A DNA stretch of 64,000 bases from Roseivirga sp. 4D4 (GCF_001747095.1 NZ_MDGP01000001.1:1347001-1411000); one strand, 5' to 3'; shown: positions 1-9,593, counted from the first letter of the stretch. The notes: generated from the sequence alone by a model not told the origin. Translations and numbers: made by a program.

Positions 1-2
1 AT

Positions 3-890
3 TACTACACAAGGATTAATAAGGCTTTAGACTTTATAGACAATAACCTCTCAGAAGATATTAAAATAGACCAGGTTGCTGAAGCTGCTAGTTTTTCGAC
101 TTTCCATTTTCAAAGGTTATACAAAGCTCTAAAAGAAGAATCTCCCTACGACACCATTCTAAGAAGAAGACTTGAAAAGTCAGTTTTCTACCTTAAGCAC
201 CACCCTGAACTCAAAATGCTTGAGATTGCTGAGAAGGTAGGCTTTGGCTCCGCTGAAAACTTCACCCGTCAATTCAAATCTCGGTTTGAGATAAGTCCCA
301 GTGAACTGAGAAATAATAAAGAATTACTGAATAGCAGGATTTATCAAGACAGTTCAGAAAACAGCTTCCATCTTGCTTATGATAAAAGTCGAGAACTTCC
401 TGCTATGGAATTTGAAGTTGAGCTAGGGCAAGAAAGTGAGAGACCCATAGCGCTGATCAAGGCAATTTTCGGTGCTGATGGTTCTGAATTAGTAGCAGCT
501 TATGAAAAACTCATGACTTGGTATGAAAGAGACGGCAAAAGTAGATCTAAGTCGAGAAGACATGGTATGTCGATTGATGATCCAGATACTACTCCTGCCA
601 ACCACTACCGATATGATTTTGCGGTTGAAATGGAAGAAGAGTTCTCTTCAGAAGGTCAAATTGAAAAGGCTGTAATACCAGAAGGGTTATACGCCATCGT
701 ACATTGCCAGGGAGACATCCTTAAAGTAGCTCAAGCTTGGGACTTTCTTTACAAGGATTGGTTACCCAATAGTAGTTATGTACCTAGGCATTCTCCAGCG
801 ATCGAATCCTTTTTGAAAGGCCCAGAAGAAATTGGCTGGGAGACTTTCGACTTGCTTTGTTGTGTACCAATTGAAAAAATAAAAGAATAG
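3..890 (+). CDS. AraC-family regulator with GyrI-like effector domain (5' partial)
   Basis: The reading frame is open from the left edge of the window, so the true start lies outside it. The visible N-terminal part is an AraC-type double helix-turn-helix: RINKALDFIDNNLSEDIK, then FSTFHFQRLYK, then EIAEKVGFGSAENFTRQFK followed by SPSELR. After a short linker comes a GyrI-like/AraC effector-binding domain of about 150 residues ending in CVPIE. This layout fits a one-component transcription activator that senses a small hydrophobic ligand; the ligand is not known. A secreted VOC-fold gene starts 3 bp after the stop and is probably co-transcribed. An internal ATG at 216 is not the start, because it would delete half of the DNA-binding domain. 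Confidence 0.88.
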   Translation, partial: YYTRINKALDFIDNNLSEDIKIDQVAEAASFSTFHFQRLYKALKEESPYDTILRRRLEKSVFYLKHHPELKMLEIAEKVGFGSAENFTRQFKSRFEISPSELRNNKELLNSRIYQDSSENSFHLAYDKSRELPAMEFEVELGQESERPIALIKAIFGADGSELVAAYEKLMTWYERDGKSRSKSRRHGMSIDDPDTTPANHYRYDFAVEMEEEFSSEGQIEKAVIPEGLYAIVHCQGDILKVAQAWDFLYKDWLPNSSYVPRHSPAIESFLKGPEEIGWETFDLLCCVPIEKIKE

Positions 891-892
891 AT

Positions 893-1318
893 ATGAAGCG
901 ATACTTAGTACCCACTGTGATCACCTTGCTTTCAGCAACATTAATCTTTGCCAACAATTCTAAAGAAAGCACGTCAGAGATAGAAGCATTTTCCATCTCC
1001 CTAAATGTAAAGGATGTTGCCGCCTCAAAGGCCTTTTATGAGAAGCTCGGTTTTTCAGCACTCGATGGGCAGGGTGGCGTGGAGCAGAAATGGCTAATCA
1101 TGCAGAACGGAAAAGCCAAAGTAGGTCTATTCCAAGGTTTTTTTCCTCAAAACACAATCACCATAAACCCAAAAGATGCAAGGAGTATGTTTAAAGGTGC
1201 CACAGATAGTGGACTGAAAGCAACCTTTTCCACTGGTATGGATAAATCAGAAGGGCCAGCTTCATTTACACTATTAGATCCAGATGGTAACTCCATCCTG
1301 ATCGATCAGCATAAGTAA
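893..1318 (+). CDS. Secreted VOC (glyoxalase/bleomycin-resistance fold) protein
   Basis: The 141-residue product begins with a hydrophobic signal sequence of about 20 residues (VPTVITLLSATLIFA). One VOC module follows: an N-terminal strand ISLNVKDVAASKAFYEKLGF and a C-terminal strand SFTLLDPDGNSILIDQ. VOC proteins are metal-dependent lyases, dioxygenases or ligand binders. The sequence does not say which, and export to the periplasm is unusual for detoxifying members. It follows the AraC/GyrI-type regulator by 3 bp, so that regulator probably shares its operon. It converges on the RidA gene, whose stop codon is directly adjacent. Confidence 0.8.
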   Translation: MKRYLVPTVITLLSATLIFANNSKESTSEIEAFSISLNVKDVAASKAFYEKLGFSALDGQGGVEQKWLIMQNGKAKVGLFQGFFPQNTITINPKDARSMFKGATDSGLKATFSTGMDKSEGPASFTLLDPDGNSILIDQHK

Positions 1319-1693
1319 CTACATTTCAGCAATACATTCTATTTCGACCAGTGCATCGAGTGGTAGTCCTGCGACTGCCACAGTTGTTCTGGCTGGTGTA
1401 TGCCCCTCAAGCATTTCCCCATAAACCTGATTCATCTTTTCGAAATTGGTCATATCGCTGAGGTAAACATTGCACTTCACAATGTTTTGAATCGTTAAAC
1501 CTTGTGAGGCAAGTACTGCCTTTAAATTGGTCATGACTTGTTTGGTCTGGCCCTCAACGGTGCTACTTTCCACCTTTCCGGTATCAGGATTTATACCCGT
1601 CTGTCCTGAACAGAAAACCAGGTTACCAGATTTGATAGCTGAAACATAAGGCCCTAAGGCCTTGGGAGCTCCTTTGGCAGTAATCTTTTCCAA
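1319..1693 (-). CDS. ridA: RidA-family (YjgF/YER057c) enamine/imine deaminase
   Basis: The 124-residue length and motifs match RidA throughout: APKALGPYVSAIKSGNLVFCSGQ near the N-terminus and the signature ARTTVAVAGLPLDALVEIECIA at the end, including the conserved Arg that binds the carboxylate of the imine substrate. RidA hydrolyses reactive 2-aminoacrylate and related enamines made by PLP enzymes. The only start compatible with the family is a TTG directly after the TAA of the upstream DUF4399 gene, so the pair is very likely translationally coupled. A cytosolic RidA coupled to an exported DUF4399 lipoprotein has no obvious shared function. Confidence 0.9.
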   Translation of the reverse strand: MEKITAKGAPKALGPYVSAIKSGNLVFCSGQTGINPDTGKVESSTVEGQTKQVMTNLKAVLASQGLTIQNIVKCNVYLSDMTNFEKMNQVYGEMLEGHTPARTTVAVAGLPLDALVEIECIAEM

Positions 1694-2092
1694 TTACTTG
1701 ACAATAACGGTAATAGTCTTGCTCCATTCTGGTCCATAAGACTGATGAACACCATTAGCAAATTGAAGCGTTAAGGTGTGTTCTCCCGGAGTCAATTCCA
1801 ATGTTGTTTCAGTTTGGCCTTTTCCAAAGTGAATATGTGTTTTATCGGCTGGAACCATCTCTCCAGTCTTTAGCGAAGAGCCGTCAATGATGATATGATG
1901 ATGTCCTGTACCTTTAATAATCTCGCCAGCAGGCTTAATTTCCATTCCACTCACTCCCATTTTTACTAAAACAGAAGTGCCTACCTCTTGTCCGTCTTCA
2001 AGGTTTTCAAAATAAACACCATCTGCTGTCCCACAAGACAGTACAGCCATAGAAATGAGAAGGGTAAGTGAAAGGCTTTTTACTAATTTCAT
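1694..2092 (-). CDS. DUF4399-family lipoprotein
   Basis: The 132-residue product has a lipoprotein signal with the lipobox ending at VLSCG (Cys20). The rest is a DUF4399 domain, recognised from GHHHIIID (three consecutive His), the PADKTHIHFGKGQTET segment and LTPGEHTLTLQFANGVHQSYGP. The His-rich loops suggest metal binding, but the family has no defined function that I know of. It is the first gene of a two-gene minus-strand unit with RidA. A 152-bp gap separates it from the divergent thioredoxin gene and must hold both promoters. Confidence 0.8.
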   Translation of the reverse strand: MKLVKSLSLTLLISMAVLSCGTADGVYFENLEDGQEVGTSVLVKMGVSGMEIKPAGEIIKGTGHHHIIIDGSSLKTGEMVPADKTHIHFGKGQTETTLELTPGEHTLTLQFANGVHQSYGPEWSKTITVIVK

Positions 2093-2244
2093 TTTTGGTT
2101 TTGTTTAAGGCCGCTAAAATATGAAGCGATCATGAACAATAACACAAGCATGTGTCTAAGGTTTTGAATATTTTAAGATATCTGAAAGACACATTACAAT
2201 TTTAATCTGAACTTGTTGTTTAGCTTTACTGTATAGAGTAGTGT

Positions 2245-2859
2245 ATGAAGAAACAAAAGAAGGCCAGCGTTACTAAAAGAGACATTATTGAACTCATTGT
2301 TATTGTTGGCATATTTGCGACTATCTACTTAACAGGTGCCCAAGCCGAAGTCTTCGGTAAGGTTCAACAAGTATTTCTTCATACGGGAGTCATGAATGCA
2401 TCTGAGCTAGATGAAGAGGCTTACGAACAGGCCAATCTCGACTTTAAGCTTACCGATCGTGATGGAAATATTTTAGATGTAAAAGACTTGAGCGGTCAAA
2501 CGATTTTTATCAACGTATGGGCTACATGGTGTGCTCCATGTGTAGCTGAAATGCCTGGAATCAACAAGTTGAGAGAAAAATTCAAAGATGATCCCAATGT
2601 TCATTTCCTCATGATATCTGAAGACCGCGACCTACAAACCGCTATAAAGTGGGTAGATAAGAAAGGGTTCGATCTGCCCATCTACAAAACTGTTACTCCA
2701 TTACCTGATATGTATGAAACAGGTTATGTTCCTTCTACCTTCGTGATATCTCCTGAAGGAGAAGTTGTCGTAAAGCATACAGGATTAGCCAACTATAACA
2801 CTCGAAAGTTTAGAAAACTGCTTAGCAAGCTTTCAGAAACAAGTTCCGTTTCTAACTAA
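2245..2859 (+). CDS. Membrane-anchored TlpA/ResA-like thioredoxin
   Basis: This 204-residue protein has one N-terminal membrane segment (residues 13-31) followed by a periplasmic thioredoxin fold. The redox site is WATWCAPC (Cys96 and Cys99), and the cis-proline motif is GYVPSTFVISPEG. It resembles TlpA/ResA-type oxidoreductases that reduce disulfides in exported proteins, including apocytochromes; the real client is unknown. It lies alone, divergent from the DUF4399 gene, and its last 8 bp overlap the end of the convergent symporter gene. A TAGCTTTA sequence about 20 bp upstream resembles a Bacteroidota -7 box. Confidence 0.87.
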   Translation: MKKQKKASVTKRDIIELIVIVGIFATIYLTGAQAEVFGKVQQVFLHTGVMNASELDEEAYEQANLDFKLTDRDGNILDVKDLSGQTIFINVWATWCAPCVAEMPGINKLREKFKDDPNVHFLMISEDRDLQTAIKWVDKKGFDLPIYKTVTPLPDMYETGYVPSTFVISPEGEVVVKHTGLANYNTRKFRKLLSKLSETSSVSN

Positions 2860-4315
2860 ACTCGCCCCGCTTCAATTTGGCGAAATACTCTTTAGAAGCT
2901 TTAATCACCTTTGGTGCTAAGATTACTGCAGAAACCATAGTCGGAATGGCCATAAGCGCAAAACTGCTATCGATCAAGGTAAATACGAAATCTAAAGAAG
3001 CCACTGAACCAACTACTATGGTACCGATATAGATATAGTTATAGATATTTCCCCTTTTAGCGCCCAGCATAAAAGACATACACTTTACGCCATAATAAGA
3101 GTATGATAACAGTGTAGAAACCGCAAAAATCAAGATAGCGAGTCCCAGCAGATATCCACCGGCTCCTCCCGGAATAGCTGCATTGAAGGCCTCCAATGTC
3201 AACGGAATCCCCTCAATACTGTCTCCTAAATAAGGTTCATAAACTCCTGTACTCAATATCACTAATGCAGTTAACGTGCATACAACCAAAGTATCAATCG
3301 CGGGGCCTAACATGGCTACAAGCCCTTCTCTCACTGGCTCATCTGTTTTTGTATCACCATGAACCATTGGCGCTGTACCAATGCCAGCTTCATTAGAGAA
3401 TGCAGCTCTTCTTACCCCTTGAATAATGATAGCACCCAAACCACCACCTAAAATGGCGTTACCCGTGAAAGCTTCATCTATAATAGAACCGAAAATACCC
3501 GGAATTGCTGTTGCATTCTGGAGTAGAATGTAAATCACCAAAACAAAATACATCACCACCATAGATGGCACCAACTTAGAGGCCACCTTACTAATCTTCT
3601 TAATACCACCGAAAATCACGGTGGAAACCAACACGGTTAACACTAAACCAGTAATCAAGGAAGAATAGGCAATATTGGCTCCTAGGAAGTTAAAGGAAGA
3701 AGTTGTGTTATATCCCACAGCAGGACCCAAAATCGTATTTAGAGCAGCTGTAAGCTGATTGGCCTGAAAAATTGGAAGGGCACCTACCAAACCAACAATA
3801 CAGAAGAATACAGCTAAAGGTCTCCACTTTTGACCTAAACCTTCGGTAATTACATACATGGGGCCACCTCTTACCTCTCCTTCTGAGTCTTTACCACGGT
3901 ACATCACCGCAAGTGTACAAGTGAAGAATTTAGTTGCAATACCAAAGAATGCAGAGACCCACATCCAAAAGATTGCTCCAGGCCCACCTGCCGTAATAGC
4001 AACCGCTACACCACTGATATTCCCCATCCCTACGGTAGATGCTATCGCTGTAGATAGCGCCTCATAGTGGCTAATCTGCCCTTCTTTGTCCTTTTCATCA
4101 TACTTACCACGCAATACATTGATGGCATGCCGGAAGTAAAGGAAGGGAGTAAACCGAGCATAAACCATAAAGTATAAGCCTCCTCCCATTACCAAAATAA
4201 GAAGTGGAATGCCCCAAATCCAATTACTAAAATCTCGTACTGCGCTTTCTATGAATTCCAAAATTTCTTGCGTTAAGTAAACCCCTATAATAGCCCAATT
4301 GACCAGAAGCGACAA
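2852..4315 (-). CDS. Alanine/glycine:cation symporter (AGCS family)
   Basis: This 487-residue polytopic membrane protein carries AGCS family signatures: STVGMGNISGVAVAITAGGPGAIFWMW in the first third and RRAAFSNEAGIGTAPMVHG in the middle. It should take up alanine or glycine with Na+ or H+. The assigned start at 4315 is a TTG. A second in-frame TTG lies about 17 codons downstream, and no ATG occurs before the first membrane helix, so the exact start is uncertain. The 3' end overlaps the convergent thioredoxin gene by 8 bp. Confidence 0.92.
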   Translation of the reverse strand: MSLLVNWAIIGVYLTQEILEFIESAVRDFSNWIWGIPLLILVMGGGLYFMVYARFTPFLYFRHAINVLRGKYDEKDKEGQISHYEALSTAIASTVGMGNISGVAVAITAGGPGAIFWMWVSAFFGIATKFFTCTLAVMYRGKDSEGEVRGGPMYVITEGLGQKWRPLAVFFCIVGLVGALPIFQANQLTAALNTILGPAVGYNTTSSFNFLGANIAYSSLITGLVLTVLVSTVIFGGIKKISKVASKLVPSMVVMYFVLVIYILLQNATAIPGIFGSIIDEAFTGNAILGGGLGAIIIQGVRRAAFSNEAGIGTAPMVHGDTKTDEPVREGLVAMLGPAIDTLVVCTLTALVILSTGVYEPYLGDSIEGIPLTLEAFNAAIPGGAGGYLLGLAILIFAVSTLLSYSYYGVKCMSFMLGAKRGNIYNYIYIGTIVVGSVASLDFVFTLIDSSFALMAIPTMVSAVILAPKVIKASKEYFAKLKRGEFS

Positions 4316-4475
4316 GCACTATGGTGATTTTATAGGGAAACCATAGTAACAGCGGCAAAATTGGATGAACCATACCATGAGCTAGAGTACCAGTCCGGTT
4401 AAGACTGTTCCGTTCTCAAGCCGGCTAAGATTTCGAAGAATTTATTAAATTGACTACACCAATTTCTCCATTGAA

Positions 4476-5867
4476 ATGATAAAAAGACTTGGATTCTTAT
4501 TGATACTAGTAGCACCCTTGAGTTGCAAGAATGACGATAGCCCTGAAGAAGCAGGAACATTCATTGGGGATATTCAATTACAAACCCAAGCCCAAATCGA
4601 GGACTTCGGAAACAATGGATACTCAACAGTAGAAGGTTCTATCCGAATAGGTGGATCGCTAAATGACCCGAGAGATATCGTAAGCCTCACTCCTCTTAAC
4701 TCAATTGACTCTATAAAAGGTGATTTGAATATAGTCGGTACGACAACACTTACGAATTTAGGAGGGCTCCAAAACCTTGAATATGTAGGAGGTAGTGTAT
4801 CTATAATCTATAATGCTGATTTGACGAGTATCAATGGAATCGAGAACCTAACAGCAGTTGGCGGAGGTTTTAATATAGGCACCAATAACCTTCTACAAAA
4901 CCTCAATTTGAACTTGTCACTCACAACGGTTGGAGGAGATTTCTCAATAGGGGGACTGTCTATCCCGAACCTGAATGCTTTTGGTAGTCTTCGATCAGTA
5001 GGCAGTTTACTCTTATCTGAATTACCCAACATCACTGACTTGGACGGTCTGAGCAATTTGCAAACAGTGTCTTTCAGTATTAGGCTTATAGAAAATTTTC
5101 AGCTCGAAAACATCACAGGACTTTCTAACCTAAACGCTATTTCTGACATAACCATACAAGATAACCCCAGCCTCACCAGTTTATCAGGACTAGAAGGCAT
5201 TACGGGCTCTACTGGTTTATACCTTAGAGGAAACTCTGCGCTTACTGACTTAACAGGGTTGAACAATATCACGAATTTCAGAGGCAATCTGATTATTGCA
5301 GAAAATGCAAACTTGGAGTCATTAAACGGTCTTCAAACCAATATTAGCTTTGTGCAAGAAAGAAGTACACTCTCCTTCTGGAGTCTGCCAAAACTTCAAA
5401 GTTTCGAAGCCTACACCTTCAGTGGAAAACTTTCTGACCTAGTTTTTGCTGATCTACCCTTAGTCGAAAAACTGCCGACTATTACCCAACAGGATAGTGT
5501 GGTCACACTGGTGATTGCTGAGAATGACAAGCTTAATAATATTGATGAGCTTAATGAAATTGTATTTGGTGCAGATATACAAATACTTAAAAATCCAGTA
5601 CTGGAAAATGTAAATGGTTTATCAGGTATAAAATCAACATATCGTCTATTAGTAAGTGAAAACCCCATCATTACAAATGTTGATGGCTTTGCAGCACTTG
5701 AAGAGGTAATCCAGTCTATTACTATAGAAATTAATCAGTCATTAAGTGATTTCTGCGGTCTTACAAATGCTGCTAGTGCCGGTGGACTAAGTGGAGAGTA
5801 TAAGGTCTCTGAGAATGGGTTCAACCCTTCCCTTCAAGATATCCTAGACGGAAATTGTAGTAATTAG
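4476..5867 (+). CDS. Lipoprotein with receptor-L/LRR-like repeats
   Basis: This 463-residue protein starts with a lipoprotein signal (LVAPLSCKND, Cys17). The rest is a series of about 22-24-residue leucine-rich units of the receptor-L-domain type, for example LTSINGIENLTAVGGGFNI, LTSLSGLEGITGSTGLYLR and ITNVDGFAALEEVIQSITI. These form a parallel solenoid and usually mediate protein or glycan binding at the cell surface. No enzymatic motif is visible. It stands alone, with an unrelated ExbD-like gene 66 bp downstream. Confidence 0.8.
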   Translation: MIKRLGFLLILVAPLSCKNDDSPEEAGTFIGDIQLQTQAQIEDFGNNGYSTVEGSIRIGGSLNDPRDIVSLTPLNSIDSIKGDLNIVGTTTLTNLGGLQNLEYVGGSVSIIYNADLTSINGIENLTAVGGGFNIGTNNLLQNLNLNLSLTTVGGDFSIGGLSIPNLNAFGSLRSVGSLLLSELPNITDLDGLSNLQTVSFSIRLIENFQLENITGLSNLNAISDITIQDNPSLTSLSGLEGITGSTGLYLRGNSALTDLTGLNNITNFRGNLIIAENANLESLNGLQTNISFVQERSTLSFWSLPKLQSFEAYTFSGKLSDLVFADLPLVEKLPTITQQDSVVTLVIAENDKLNNIDELNEIVFGADIQILKNPVLENVNGLSGIKSTYRLLVSENPIITNVDGFAALEEVIQSITIEINQSLSDFCGLTNAASAGGLSGEYKVSENGFNPSLQDILDGNCSN

Positions 5868-5933
5868 ACCACCTCCCCTTTTGAATATTGAGTAGTGATT
5901 TTTATTAACTAACTAATTAGTTATATTAATATC

Positions 5934-6587
5934 ATGAAAAAGGAAAAACTCAAAAACACCATTACCTTATCATTGGGAATAATTCTGATCCCCTTAATAT
6001 TTATTGCTCAAACCTCACAACCTATTACTGAGGTACTCGAAAAAGAATATCGCAAAGAGGGAGTTGAGATTAACGTTTCTTCGTTACTCACAAACTTCAG
6101 AGATCAGCTTTTAGAAAAGAAATATTTAGCTCCAGAAGATTTAAACAATCCATCACAGCTCTATACCAAACTTGATGCTATGGCCGAAAAAGCTCAACCA
6201 AAAGATTTCGGTATAGTCAAGCTCCTTGATAAAGCCCCAATTACGGGCCTTAGAAATGGTGTCGATATCTTGGCACTAAACGATAACGACCAAGTATCCA
6301 TAGCACTGCTTACCTACTACCAACTCATCTCCGAAAAATACGCCCAATTTGAATTGTACTTGGAAGACAAAAGGCTTGTGCAGTTTAAAGGTAAAGACCT
6401 TCCAATCAACAGTTTCGAAGCGGTCATTTTTGAATCGGTTGATAAGCTTTCACAACGTAATGTAAGCATGGATAATGCTCAATTCATATTAAGAGCAGAT
6501 CCTGCGACTCCTAGTGAATTCGTGAACTTTATTATGAGCAAACTAAGAGCTATGAACATTAGAAAGGTGACTTTTCTAAGGAAATAA
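5934..6587 (+). CDS. Single-pass membrane protein with ExbD-like C-terminal domain
   Basis: The 217-residue protein has a basic N-terminus and one hydrophobic segment (residues 10-27), then about 190 presumably periplasmic residues. The last 35 residues, with the core QFILRADPATPSEF, resemble the periplasmic ExbD/TolR domain, in which a strand with RAD is followed by a helix and a short strand. A second related stretch may be present near residues 95-150. ExbD works with ExbB and TonB in proton-driven energy transfer, but no exbB or tonB lies nearby and the Asp normally found in the membrane helix is not evident. Function is therefore unassigned. Confidence 0.5.
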   Translation: MKKEKLKNTITLSLGIILIPLIFIAQTSQPITEVLEKEYRKEGVEINVSSLLTNFRDQLLEKKYLAPEDLNNPSQLYTKLDAMAEKAQPKDFGIVKLLDKAPITGLRNGVDILALNDNDQVSIALLTYYQLISEKYAQFELYLEDKRLVQFKGKDLPINSFEAVIFESVDKLSQRNVSMDNAQFILRADPATPSEFVNFIMSKLRAMNIRKVTFLRK

Positions 6588-6611
6588 TGTTATGTCAGGT
6601 TACAGTAACGA

Positions 6612-7652
6612 TCACAACATGTTCTGACTTACTCCAATCAAACTAGTCAATCTATATAAAGCCCTTGCCCCCACATTAGCATCCCATTCATCAATTCCGG
6701 GAGAAACTTCAGTCAGGTCTGCTCCTACTATCTTTCGACCACTTTTGACTACTTCCTTGATTAGGTAGTTGACTTGATCTAATTCCAAGCCTCCAGGAAC
6801 TGGCGTACCTGTGTTAGGGCAAAGTTTTGGGTCTAAACCATCTATATCGAAAGAGATATAAACTTTATCTGGTAACTCCTTAATGATCTCAGTGCATTGC
6901 TCACTCCAGGTTTTTCCCTTGTACTGAGCTTCTTTAATGTCTTGATCAAAGAAAGTCACAACCCTTTTATCAGAAGCATCAATGTAATTCTTTTCCTCCT
7001 CGCAGTAGTCTCTCACTCCCACTTGTACCAACTTATTGATTTTGGAAGACTGAAGTGCATTAAACATAATACTGGCATGAGAGTAATCGAAACCTTCATA
7101 AGCCTTCCTAAGATCGGCATGGGCATCAATTTGTAGAATACCGAACTCTCCTTCTTTAGCACAAGCCAACATATGCCCCAAGGGCGTACTATGATCTCCG
7201 CCTAAGAGTATAGTCATTTTGCCTTGTTGTCGCCAATATTCAGTCTCTTGCTCAACGTAGCGCATCAGTTGAGTACACTCTGCGTTGATTTGGGCAAGAC
7301 GCTCGTCCATTTCATCTTTCAGCGCCTCGTCACTTCCGGCTTCTAACCATTCGATATAGATTTCCGATTTGACTCTAAGTGATCTGCCCAAAGACTCCCA
7401 CACTTCAGGAATTTCGGCCATTGCGACACCTAATTTCCAAGCATTTGGAATACCTGGAACTTCATAATCTATCTGGGTAGATGCTTCCAAAATAGCCTTC
7501 GGTCCTTGGGCTGCACCAGCATTGTAGGAAACTGTGACATCCCATGGTATTGGGATAACTACTATTTGTGCATTTTCGGTCGTGTAAGGCAAACCGAAAA
7601 GAGTGCCTTTGACACCTACGCTGTTAGGATCGAAGTCATTTATTTGGCTCAC
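6612..7652 (-). CDS. speB: Agmatinase (arginase/ureohydrolase family)
   Basis: All ureohydrolase metal motifs are present in this 346-residue enzyme: GGDHS (His154), DAHAD (Asp176, His178, Asp180) and SFDIDGLDP (Asp269, Asp271), which hold the two-Mn centre. It sits directly after the SpeD-SpeE fusion, so agmatinase (agmatine to putrescine plus urea) is preferred over arginase or formimidoylglutamase. The start is GTG within a 4-bp overlap with the upstream stop codon, which implies translational coupling. An insertion around residues 80-140 makes it slightly longer than classic SpeB. The arginine decarboxylase that would make agmatine is not in the window. Confidence 0.85.
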   Translation of the reverse strand: MSQINDFDPNSVGVKGTLFGLPYTTENAQIVVIPIPWDVTVSYNAGAAQGPKAILEASTQIDYEVPGIPNAWKLGVAMAEIPEVWESLGRSLRVKSEIYIEWLEAGSDEALKDEMDERLAQINAECTQLMRYVEQETEYWRQQGKMTILLGGDHSTPLGHMLACAKEGEFGILQIDAHADLRKAYEGFDYSHASIMFNALQSSKINKLVQVGVRDYCEEEKNYIDASDKRVVTFFDQDIKEAQYKGKTWSEQCTEIIKELPDKVYISFDIDGLDPKLCPNTGTPVPGGLELDQVNYLIKEVVKSGRKIVGADLTEVSPGIDEWDANVGARALYRLTSLIGVSQNML

Positions 7653-8929
7653 TTGTTAATCATTTTCTTAACGAAGTTAGGCAGTGCAAAAGCCGACTCA
7701 TGAATGGATTCGTTGTAATAACTCAGACCATGTACTTCTGAGAACTTACGGCTTTTTCCTGAATCAAAACCCTTTAAAGGATGCGCATTCCCTTTTGCGC
7801 TATAGGAAAATGACCACATACCTGTAGGGTAAGTCGGTATATAAGCCAGATAACAGTGTACCTTTTCATTCCCGAAAATGGAGCCATAGACTTCGTAAAT
7901 CTCCTTGAATACTTTGTTGTTAAAACGAGGAGATTCACTCTGGGTAATCATCACTCCGTCATCACTCAAAATACGATATACTTCTTTATAGAACTCAACA
8001 GAGAAGAGGCCTTCAGCCGGCCCAACTGGATCGGTAGAATCAACTACAACCACATCGAAACTTCCGGCTGCAGCTTCCTTCACATACTTGATTCCATCAT
8101 CGACAATCAGCTTCAATTTAGGGTGATCTAAAGCCGAGGCGATGCTTGGCAAATGAAGCTTACAGGCTTCAATTACTTTGTCATCAATCTCTACCATCAC
8201 GACTTCGTCTAGGCCTTCATGACGAAGCATCTCTCTGGCCGTACCGCCATCTCCTCCTCCTATAATGAGTGCTCTCTTTGGGTTTGGATGTGTTAGCAAT
8301 GGAATGTGAGTTATCATTTCATGATAGACATACTCATCCTTTTCCGTGGTCATCACCATACCATCCAACGTAAGCATGTTGCCATATGCCTGAGTATTGT
8401 AGACCTCTACTCTTTGAAAATCTGATTGTTGATCGTAAAGCTTACCATCATGTTTCAAAGACAGAGCGATCTTATCATCTCTCTCAGTAAACCAAACATC
8501 TTTTGTTCTGATTGGACTTCCATCATCAGCACTCTTATCATCTCTAAGCTGCTTTACATCAAAGTCTTTCTTGGATAAAAGAGCCATCTCACCTCTCTTC
8601 AGTTCTACTGCCGATCCATGACCTGCTTCGAAGGCTTCTTTCAAATACTGATAAGATATCCATGGATCCACGGATTCTCCACAAGTGAATAGATCCACAG
8701 AAGCATAGCCAAATTCTGGCCACGTGTGAATGGCCAAATGACTTTCTTCAATCACCACTACTCCAGAAACCCCATAGGGTGAAAAATGATGAAACGTAGA
8801 ATTGATAATTGTTGCTCCAGCCTTCTCGGCTGCTCCTTCCATACTCTCTTGAATGAGAGTAACATCGTTCAGAATCTCTGGAGTACAATCATAATACTCC
8901 ACGATGATATGTCTACCTAATGACGCCAT
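7649..8929 (-). CDS. speD-speE: Bifunctional AdoMet decarboxylase-spermidine synthase fusion
   Basis: Residues 1-115 are a prokaryotic AdoMet decarboxylase proenzyme. EESH gives the Glu62-Ser63 self-cleavage site that forms the pyruvoyl group, and His68 and Cys83 sit at the catalytic spacing known for this class. Residues 145-426 are a spermidine synthase with the AdoMet-type loop GGGDGGT (224-230) and DSTDP (297-301). The fused enzyme would make decarboxylated AdoMet and use it to convert putrescine to spermidine. The next gene, speB, overlaps by 4 bp and supplies putrescine. Such fusions are known in some bacteria but are a minority arrangement. Confidence 0.92.
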   Translation of the reverse strand: MASLGRHIIVEYYDCTPEILNDVTLIQESMEGAAEKAGATIINSTFHHFSPYGVSGVVVIEESHLAIHTWPEFGYASVDLFTCGESVDPWISYQYLKEAFEAGHGSAVELKRGEMALLSKKDFDVKQLRDDKSADDGSPIRTKDVWFTERDDKIALSLKHDGKLYDQQSDFQRVEVYNTQAYGNMLTLDGMVMTTEKDEYVYHEMITHIPLLTHPNPKRALIIGGGDGGTAREMLRHEGLDEVVMVEIDDKVIEACKLHLPSIASALDHPKLKLIVDDGIKYVKEAAAGSFDVVVVDSTDPVGPAEGLFSVEFYKEVYRILSDDGVMITQSESPRFNNKVFKEIYEVYGSIFGNEKVHCYLAYIPTYPTGMWSFSYSAKGNAHPLKGFDSGKSRKFSEVHGLSYYNESIHESAFALPNFVKKMINK

Positions 8930-8983
8930 GTGCCAAAATTAAAACCAAAACTTATTGGTTGATACTACCCTTCTGAAAATTAT

Positions 8984-9478
8984 TTATTGTGCAGACATTC
9001 CAGGGTAATAATACCCCTTCTCAGTACCCATATTACCAGAGACTGCCTTCCAATCGTCTGTAGCTAACTCAATCCAAGCGCAGGTCGCTGGCGAGTAATC
9101 TCTGACAGACAATGTTAAGTAAGCAAAGAGTTGTGCTATCGATGGATTGTGTGCCACAATAGCCACATTACTAAAGAGAGGGTCAACTCTATTCACAAAA
9201 GCCTTCATTAGGTTCTGAGTGGCTTCGTAGAGTTCCTCGGCATCCATCAACCTAGGACTATAATCCATTTGTTCTACAATGGCCTTGGCTGTCATTAATG
9301 TTCTAAAGGCTGGACTTATATAGATGGCGTCAAGCTTAATAGGTAGACCATGAATATATTCTCCCAAGATTGTTGCTTGGTTACTGCCATTTTCTGTTAG
9401 CTTTCTTTCAAAATCACGCTTGTCACTATCCGGATACTCAGCTTCTGCATGACGAATTAGCAATAAGTTTTTAACCAT
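8984..9478 (-). CDS. SixA-like histidine phosphatase
   Basis: This is a 164-residue histidine-phosphatase-superfamily protein. The N-terminal LLIRHAEAE is the RHG-type motif with the phospho-accepting His; RKLTENGSNQATILGEYI and SPAFRTLMTAKAIV supply the usual Arg pocket, and VAHNPSI the second catalytic His. Length and motifs fit SixA, which dephosphorylates phosphohistidine on phosphotransfer proteins, but the substrate cannot be read from sequence. It lies 54 bp upstream of the polyamine genes on the same strand and may be co-transcribed with them. Confidence 0.82.
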   Translation of the reverse strand: MVKNLLLIRHAEAEYPDSDKRDFERKLTENGSNQATILGEYIHGLPIKLDAIYISPAFRTLMTAKAIVEQMDYSPRLMDAEELYEATQNLMKAFVNRVDPLFSNVAIVAHNPSIAQLFAYLTLSVRDYSPATCAWIELATDDWKAVSGNMGTEKGYYYPGMSAQ

Positions 9479-9560
9479 TGTGTTGTTGTTTCAGTTATGT
9501 GCAAAACAACGACAATTTTGCTTTTTTGATATATGTCTATCGACTGCAGAATGGTTTTAG

Positions 9561-9593
9561 TTTGTTTTTTTGAAAGTTTTATGCGCATCTTTG
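9561..9593 (+). promoter_or_regulatory. Candidate promoter of topA
   Basis: TTTG at 9561-9564 and CATCTTTG at 9586-9593 are separated by 21 bp and match the Bacteroidota -33 (TTTG) and -7 (TAnnTTTG) boxes with one mismatch in the second. The -7 box is 30 bp before the topA ATG. Inferred from consensus only. Confidence 0.4.
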
